Shown here: positions 6,775-9,412 of the stretch, piece by piece
Layout: each line of letters starts with the position of its first letter
Position numbering within the stretch: position 1 is the first letter of the stretch
Assembly: GCA_964635065.1 (NCBI GenBank)
Contig: CAZWMK010000092.1
Location: 1-9,412, forward strand
DNA from: CAZWMK01 sp964635065
Lineage (GTDB): Bacteria; Pseudomonadota; Alphaproteobacteria; Sphingomonadales; Sphingomonadaceae
Length of the DNA stretch: 9,412 nt
Direction: 5' to 3'
Program-made: the position numbers and the translations under genes
Notes under the pieces: generated by a model
Told to the model about the DNA's origin: nothing
The model's input: the letters and a program-made list of their open reading frames with translations, nothing else
The model's database searches: none

Positions 6775-6926
6775 GAGAGCGACCTGTCTAAAATCTGAAA
6801 TAAATCGATTGACACGCAAGGCCGCGATTCGGACCAAATTGCCGTTAATTTTGCTTATTTTTCAGTCAATTCGGTGGTTTATGCGTCACTCTGGCACATG
6901 CGGATTCCCCGCAGACGCAAGACGCG

Positions 6927-6958
6927 AAAAAGCCGCCCGCAGAAGCAGGCGGCTTTTT
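6927..6958 (-). terminator. Rho-independent terminator of rpsT
   Basis: AAAAAGCCGCC (6927-6937) pairs perfectly with GGCGGCTTTTT (6948-6958), an 11-bp arm pair around a 10-base loop. Read on the minus strand it is a GC-rich stem running into five Ts, starting 22 bases after the rpsT stop. The flanking A and T runs make it symmetric, so it could also work on the plus strand, but no plus-strand gene ends here. Confidence 0.9.
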
Positions 6959-6980
6959 CCGGAACTGAAACCGGAATGAT

Positions 6981-7244
6981 TTAGGCGAGCGCCTTCAGAC
7001 GCTTCGCCAGGCGCGAAATTTTGCGCGCAACGGTGTTCTTGTGCAGCACGCCCTTCGAAACGCCGCGCTGCAATTCCGGCTGCGCTGCCTTGAGCGCTGC
7101 GGCCGCAACATCCTTCGCACCCGATTCGAGCGCCGCTTCCACCTTCTTCACAAAGGTGCGGATGCGGCTGACGCGCGACTTGTTGATGTCAGCGCGACGA
7201 TCGTTGCGGCGGATGCGCTTGCGCGCTTGCGGTGTATTGGCCAT
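6981..7244 (-). CDS. rpsT: Small-subunit ribosomal protein S20
   Basis: An 87-residue, very basic protein that binds 16S rRNA early in 30S assembly. It starts MANTPQARKRIRRNDRRADIN, and the long helices RVSRIRTFVKKVEAAL (24-39) and the C-terminal segment GVLHKNTVARKISRLAKRLKAL (65-86) are S20 signatures; length equals the family norm. The ATG at 7244 has GAGGA about six bases upstream. It has a strong candidate promoter (7353-7325), a structured leader and a terminator, so it looks like a single-gene transcript between the mutM-hydratase pair and dnaA. The order rpsT then dnaA on one strand is common in alphaproteobacteria. Confidence 0.98.
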   Translation of the reverse strand: MANTPQARKRIRRNDRRADINKSRVSRIRTFVKKVEAALESGAKDVAAAALKAAQPELQRGVSKGVLHKNTVARKISRLAKRLKALA

Positions 7245-7274
7245 CGAAATCCTCGAACAATTCAGCGATCCCTG

Positions 7275-7310
7275 CCGGCCAAGGCCGGTGCATCGGCTTT
7301 CAGGCCGACG
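7275..7310 (-). promoter_or_regulatory. Two tandem hairpins in the rpsT leader
   Basis: In the predicted leader RNA, CGTCGGC (7310-7304) pairs with GCCGATG (7297-7291) around a 6-base loop, with one G-U pair. Next, CCGGCC (7288-7283) pairs with GGCCGG (7280-7275), best drawn as 5 bp with a CUUG tetraloop. S20 is known to repress its own translation in E. coli; whether these hairpins serve that purpose here is inference. Confidence 0.35.
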
Positions 7311-7311
7311 C

Positions 7312-7349
7312 CGGGAAAGCGCGCTCTATATGGCGGGCGCGCTTTCCCG
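7312..7349. repeat. 13-bp perfect inverted repeat over the rpsT promoter
   Basis: CGGGAAAGCGCGC (7312-7324) and GCGCGCTTTCCCG (7337-7349) are perfectly complementary with a 12-base loop. On the minus strand it begins 11 bases after the hydratase stop, so in the upstream transcript it would form a very stable hairpin, though no U-run follows. The -10 of the rpsT promoter is in the loop and the -35 touches the outer end of one arm. Confidence 0.75.
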
Positions 7350-7353
7350 TCAA
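7325..7353 (-). promoter_or_regulatory. Candidate rpsT promoter
   Basis: TTGACG (7353-7348), exactly 17 bases, TATAGA (7330-7325): 5 of 6 and 4 of 6 to the sigma-70 consensus, the best promoter match in the window. The predicted start lies near 7318, giving a leader of about 74 nt. It begins 8 bases after the hydratase stop and is embedded in a long inverted repeat. Confidence 0.6.
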
Positions 7354-7360
7354 CGGGCGA

Positions 7361-8140
7361 TCAACGGTGCTTGAAGTTGGCAGGGCGCTTTTCGACGAAA
7401 GCGGCCATGCCTTCCTTCTGGTCTTCGCTGGCGAACAGGCCGTGGAAGAGGCGGCGTTCGAAGTGCACGCCTTCGGTCATCGTGGTTTCATAGGCCACAT
7501 TCACGGCCTCTTTCGCCGCCATCGTCGAGATCAGGCCGAAGTTCGCAACGGCATCAGCCGCCTTCAGTGCTTCGTCGAGAAGCTGGTCAGCCGGGTAAAC
7601 GCGCGAAACGAGACCGATGCGCAGCGCTTCCTGCGCGTCGATCATGCGGCCCGTCAGAATCAGGTCCATGGCATAGGCCTTGCCGACGAATCGGGTCAGG
7701 CGCTGGGTGCCGCCAGAACCGGGGATGACGCCGAGCTTGATTTCCGGCTGACCGAACTTGGCGTTTTCGGACGCAAAGGCCATGTCGCACATCATCGCGA
7801 ATTCGCAGCCGCCGCCCAGGGCAAAGCCGTTGACCGCCGCCAGCGTCGGCTTGCGCGTGCGGGTCAGCTGCTCCCATGTCTTGGTGATGAAATTACCGAG
7901 ATAGGCTTCGGCATAGGTCTTCGTCGCCATTTCCTTGATGTCTGCACCAGCGGCAAAGGCTTTGCCCTGACCGGTCAGCACGATGGCGCCCACCGAATCG
8001 TCATTGTCGAGTGCGATCAGCGCCTCGGTCACTTCGGTTGTGAGCTGCAGATTAAGCGCGTTCAGCGCCTCGGGACGGTTGAAGGTGATGAGACCGACGC
8101 GGCCACGCTTTTCAACAAGAATCGTCTGATATTCGCTCAT
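7361..8140 (-). CDS. Enoyl-CoA hydratase, short-chain crotonase type
   Basis: A 259-residue crotonase-fold enzyme that should add water to 2-trans-enoyl-CoA in fatty-acid or amino-acid beta-oxidation, as a cytoplasmic hexamer. Both catalytic glutamates of the mitochondrial-type hydratase are present: E113 in GGGCEFAM and E133 in GQPEIKLG. The oxyanion-hole segments are FAAGADIKEM (62-71) and GFALGGG (105-111), followed by PGSGGTQRL (140-148). Having both glutamates argues for true hydratase rather than isomerase or dehalogenase branches of the superfamily. The start at 8140 is supported by GGGAG (8151-8147) six bases upstream and by the usual N-terminus MSEYQTILVEKRGRVGLITFN (shown to residue 21 less one). 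Only 15 bases separate it from the mutM stop, so the two are probably cotranscribed, an association that is positional rather than functional. Confidence 0.95.
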   Translation of the reverse strand: MSEYQTILVEKRGRVGLITFNRPEALNALNLQLTTEVTEALIALDNDDSVGAIVLTGQGKAFAAGADIKEMATKTYAEAYLGNFITKTWEQLTRTRKPTLAAVNGFALGGGCEFAMMCDMAFASENAKFGQPEIKLGVIPGSGGTQRLTRFVGKAYAMDLILTGRMIDAQEALRIGLVSRVYPADQLLDEALKAADAVANFGLISTMAAKEAVNVAYETTMTEGVHFERRLFHGLFASEDQKEGMAAFVEKRPANFKHR

Positions 8141-8146
8141 GTTCCA

Positions 8147-8151
8147 CTCCC
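8147..8151 (-). promoter_or_regulatory. Ribosome binding site of the enoyl-CoA hydratase gene
   Basis: GGGAG on the minus strand in the 15-base gap after mutM, six bases before the ATG at 8140. It fixes this start. Confidence 0.65.
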
Positions 8152-8155
8152 TTGC

Positions 8156-8971
8156 TTATGATTGGCAGGCCGGACACCAGAAGGTCGACCGACCCGACTG
8201 CACGATTCGTTCGACCGGCTGGCCACAACTGACGCATGGCATAGCCGCCCGACCGTAAACCTGAAACTGGTGCTGGAAATAGCCCAGTTCGCCATCTGGC
8301 CGTGCATGATCCCTGAGCGTCGAGCCGCCAGCGTCGATGGCACGCGCCAGAACCGCCTTGATCGCCGGAACCAGCCGGGCAATGTCGGCGCGCTTCAGGC
8401 TCTCGCCGCTGCGCGTCGGCGCAAGGCCCGCCATGAACAGGGCCTCGCAAACATAGATATTGCCAAGACCCGCAACAACACGCTGATCAAGCAGCAGCGT
8501 CTTGATCGGCGAGGACCGGCCTTGCAAAGCCGCTTCGAGCGCCCGGTCGTCGAATCCCTCCGACAGCGGTTCCGGCCCCATGCCGGAGAACAGCGGATGG
8601 CGGTCGATGGCTACCGTTTCGACGAGATCAAGCGAACCGAATCGCCTGGCATCGTTCAGCACGACGACATGGCCGCCGTCGGTTTCGAAAATCACATGAT
8701 CATGCTTTTCGACCGCAGGCGGGTCGATTCGCATCCGGCCCGACATGCCAAGATGAAAGACCAGCGTATCGCCGCGATCGGTGCGAATCAGGCCATATTT
8801 GGCGCGGCGGTCGATAGCCGTCACATGGGCGCCCGTCATCCGCTGCGCCATGTCGGCGGGAATGGGCCGCCGCAGATCGGGCCGGCGCGCCACGACGCGG
8901 CGCAACCGCGCGCCGACCAGCACGGGCCTGAGGCCACGCACGACGGTTTCGACTTCGGGAAGCTCAGGCAT
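8156..8971 (-). CDS. mutM: Formamidopyrimidine-DNA glycosylase (Fpg/MutM)
   Basis: Bifunctional base-excision-repair enzyme that removes 8-oxoguanine and formamidopyrimidines and cuts the abasic site by beta,delta-elimination. The 271-residue protein starts MPELPEVETVVRGL; after Met removal the Pro is the nucleophile and Glu (E3 here) the catalytic acid. K58 in RRAKYG, the lesion-gap residues M76, R109 and F111 (GMSG, ARRFG), the helix-two-turn-helix VAGLGNIYVCEALF (166-179) and the C-terminal zinc finger C246-x2-C249-x16-C266-x2-C269 with R261 in its loop are all present. The zinc finger and PELPE start distinguish it from Nei. No Shine-Dalgarno precedes the ATG at 8971, yet the start cannot move, since Pro must follow Met. 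It is divergent from ubiE, 56 bases away, and heads the unit with the hydratase gene. Confidence 0.98.
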   Translation of the reverse strand: MPELPEVETVVRGLRPVLVGARLRRVVARRPDLRRPIPADMAQRMTGAHVTAIDRRAKYGLIRTDRGDTLVFHLGMSGRMRIDPPAVEKHDHVIFETDGGHVVVLNDARRFGSLDLVETVAIDRHPLFSGMGPEPLSEGFDDRALEAALQGRSSPIKTLLLDQRVVAGLGNIYVCEALFMAGLAPTRSGESLKRADIARLVPAIKAVLARAIDAGGSTLRDHARPDGELGYFQHQFQVYGRAAMPCVSCGQPVERIVQSGRSTFWCPACQS

Positions 8972-8977
8972 GTGTGC

Positions 8978-9006
8978 GGCATATGGCGCGTTTGCCCAGA
9001 GCGCAA
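8978..9006 (-). promoter_or_regulatory. Candidate mutM promoter giving a leaderless start
   Basis: TTGCGC (9006-9001), 17 bases, TATGCC (8983-8978), a weak match. Only six bases separate the -10 from the mutM ATG, so transcription would start at or next to the A of the ATG. This agrees with the absence of a Shine-Dalgarno. Confidence 0.25.
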
Positions 9007-9020
9007 GGCTCGGCTAGAAG
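8992..9020 (+). promoter_or_regulatory. Candidate ubiE promoter
   Basis: TTGCCC (8992-8997), 17 bases, TAGAAG (9015-9020), each 4 of 6 to consensus. Transcription would start at about 9027-9028, on the ATG. The AGAAG within it could instead be a Shine-Dalgarno seven bases from the ATG, in which case the promoter must lie inside mutM. Confidence 0.25.
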
Positions 9021-9026
9021 CCGGGC
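9008..9026 (+). repeat. Inverted repeat abutting the ubiE start codon
   Basis: GCTCGGCT (9008-9015) and AGCCGGGC (9019-9026) pair over 8 positions with one T-G mismatch and a 3-base loop. It ends one base before the ATG and covers the possible Shine-Dalgarno. Confidence 0.4.
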
Positions 9027-9027
9027 C

Positions 9028-9412
9028 ATGGAAAGCGAAACGGTCAGCTACGGCTATCAGCAAGTCTCACCCGACGAAAAGACGGCGCGCGTGCGTTCGG
9101 TCTTCGAACGGGTGGCGCGGCGCTATGACGTCATGAATGATTTCATGTCGGCAGGCATGCACCGGCTGTGGAAGGATCATTTCGTCGACCGGGTCAACCC
9201 ACGCCCCGGCGAACAAATCCTCGACATGGCCGGCGGCACCGGCGACATCGCCTTTCGCATGGCGAAGCGCGGGGCGGCGATCACGGTGGCCGACATCAAC
9301 CCCGGCATGCTGGCGGTCGGCGCCGACCGCGCGGCCAAGCGCGGTCTCGACCTGCCGTTCATCGAGATCAACGCCGAGCATCTGGACGGCATCGCGGACC
9401 AGAGCTTTGACG
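9028..9412 (+). CDS. ubiE: Ubiquinone biosynthesis C-methyltransferase UbiE, 3' end beyond the window
   Basis: SAM-dependent methyltransferase of the UbiE/MenG (COQ5) family, which C-methylates the benzoquinol ring in ubiquinone synthesis at the inner face of the membrane. The first 128 residues of about 250 are visible. The N-terminal signature RRYDVMNDFMSAGMHRLWKD (31-50) is highly specific to the family. Motif I for SAM binding is ILDMAGGTGD (64-73), the acidic residue ending strand 2 is D89 in VADIN, and INAEHLD (114-120) is the next motif. In an alphaproteobacterium the likely product pathway is ubiquinone rather than menaquinone. The ATG at 9028 fits the usual family start length. In related genomes ubiE is often followed by ubiB, which would lie beyond the edge; that is expectation, not observation. 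Confidence 0.97.
   Translation, partial: MESETVSYGYQQVSPDEKTARVRSVFERVARRYDVMNDFMSAGMHRLWKDHFVDRVNPRPGEQILDMAGGTGDIAFRMAKRGAAITVADINPGMLAVGADRAAKRGLDLPFIEINAEHLDGIADQSFD

Larger units (their letters stand above)
6563..6926 (-). promoter_or_regulatory. dnaA upstream control and leader region
   Basis: Together with the leader frame and rpsT terminator this fills the 477 bases between rpsT and dnaA. Bases 6785-6885 are clearly richer in A+T than the rest of the window. Three GANTC sites lie at 6758-6762, 6826-6830 and 6903-6907. Because a terminator closes rpsT, dnaA should have its own promoter here. I found no convincing DnaA box (TTATNCACA, either strand) and no repeated 9-mers, so nothing marks it as oriC. 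No protein gene other than the leader frame is supportable. Confidence 0.5.

Noticed and set aside
6809..6814. Perfect TTGACA on the plus strand
   Set aside because: No acceptable -10 at 16-18 bases, and there is no plus-strand gene to serve.
6845..6860. CtrA binding site (TTAA-N7-TTAA)
   Set aside because: Only one TTAA half-site is present; the second position reads TATT.
6504..6980. Chromosomal replication origin next to dnaA
   Set aside because: Although A+T-rich, I found no TTATNCACA-type boxes or tandem 9-mers on either strand; in many alphaproteobacteria dnaA is not at oriC.
7232..8161. 309-codon open frame on the plus strand
   Set aside because: Antisense to the enoyl-CoA hydratase and rpsT promoter region; no family features.
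8162..9136. 324-codon open frame on the plus strand
   Set aside because: Antisense to mutM and running into ubiE in another frame; no independent support.
1..9412. CRISPR arrays, insertion sequences, tRNA or rRNA genes, phage or defence genes
   Set aside because: None seen; every long coding stretch belongs to a recognised housekeeping family or the hydrolase-TPR pair.

Overview
The window is ordinary core chromosome of a GC-rich (roughly 60-65% by eye) alphaproteobacterium, most likely a sphingomonad (Sphingomonadales). Reasons: the leftward run mutM - enoyl-CoA hydratase - rpsT - dnaA with ubiE divergent from mutM is a layout typical of alphaproteobacteria, and the protein sequences look sphingomonad-like. 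The genus cannot be fixed by reading alone. There are no tRNA or rRNA genes, insertion sequences, CRISPR arrays, phage genes or other signs of transfer.

Layout. 1-1476 (-): thrS, cut by the window's left edge, with its 5' end inside. 1477-1559: short divergent region with two candidate promoters whose -10 hexamers overlap. 1560-3085 (+): two-gene unit, an ABHD10-like serine hydrolase and an exported TPR protein, joined by an ATGA overlap. 3076-4223 (-): glyoxalase operon gloA-gloB, joined by a TAATG overlap and meeting the TPR gene tail to tail with a 10-base overlap. 4325-5041 (+): membrane-anchored SIMPL (DUF541) protein. 5046-6503 (-): dnaA, which ends 4 bases from the SIMPL stop. 6504-6980: the only long intergenic stretch (477 bases), holding the rpsT terminator and the dnaA control/leader region. 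6981-7244 (-): rpsT. 7245-7360: rpsT leader and promoter. 7361-8140 (-): enoyl-CoA hydratase, 15 bases downstream of mutM (8156-8971, -). 9028 to the right edge (+): 5' half of ubiE.

The genes are housekeeping: threonyl-tRNA charging and editing, methylglyoxal detoxification, replication initiation, a small-subunit ribosomal protein, beta-oxidation, 8-oxoguanine repair and ubiquinone synthesis. I see no undescribed multi-gene system. The observations worth checking are regulatory: a 20-codon leader frame with a good Shine-Dalgarno whose stop overlaps the dnaA start (ATGA); a long dnaA upstream region with three GANTC sites and a candidate hairpin; an rpsT promoter embedded in a 13-bp perfect inverted repeat followed by leader hairpins; overlapping divergent promoters at thrS; and possibly leaderless starts for mutM and ubiE.
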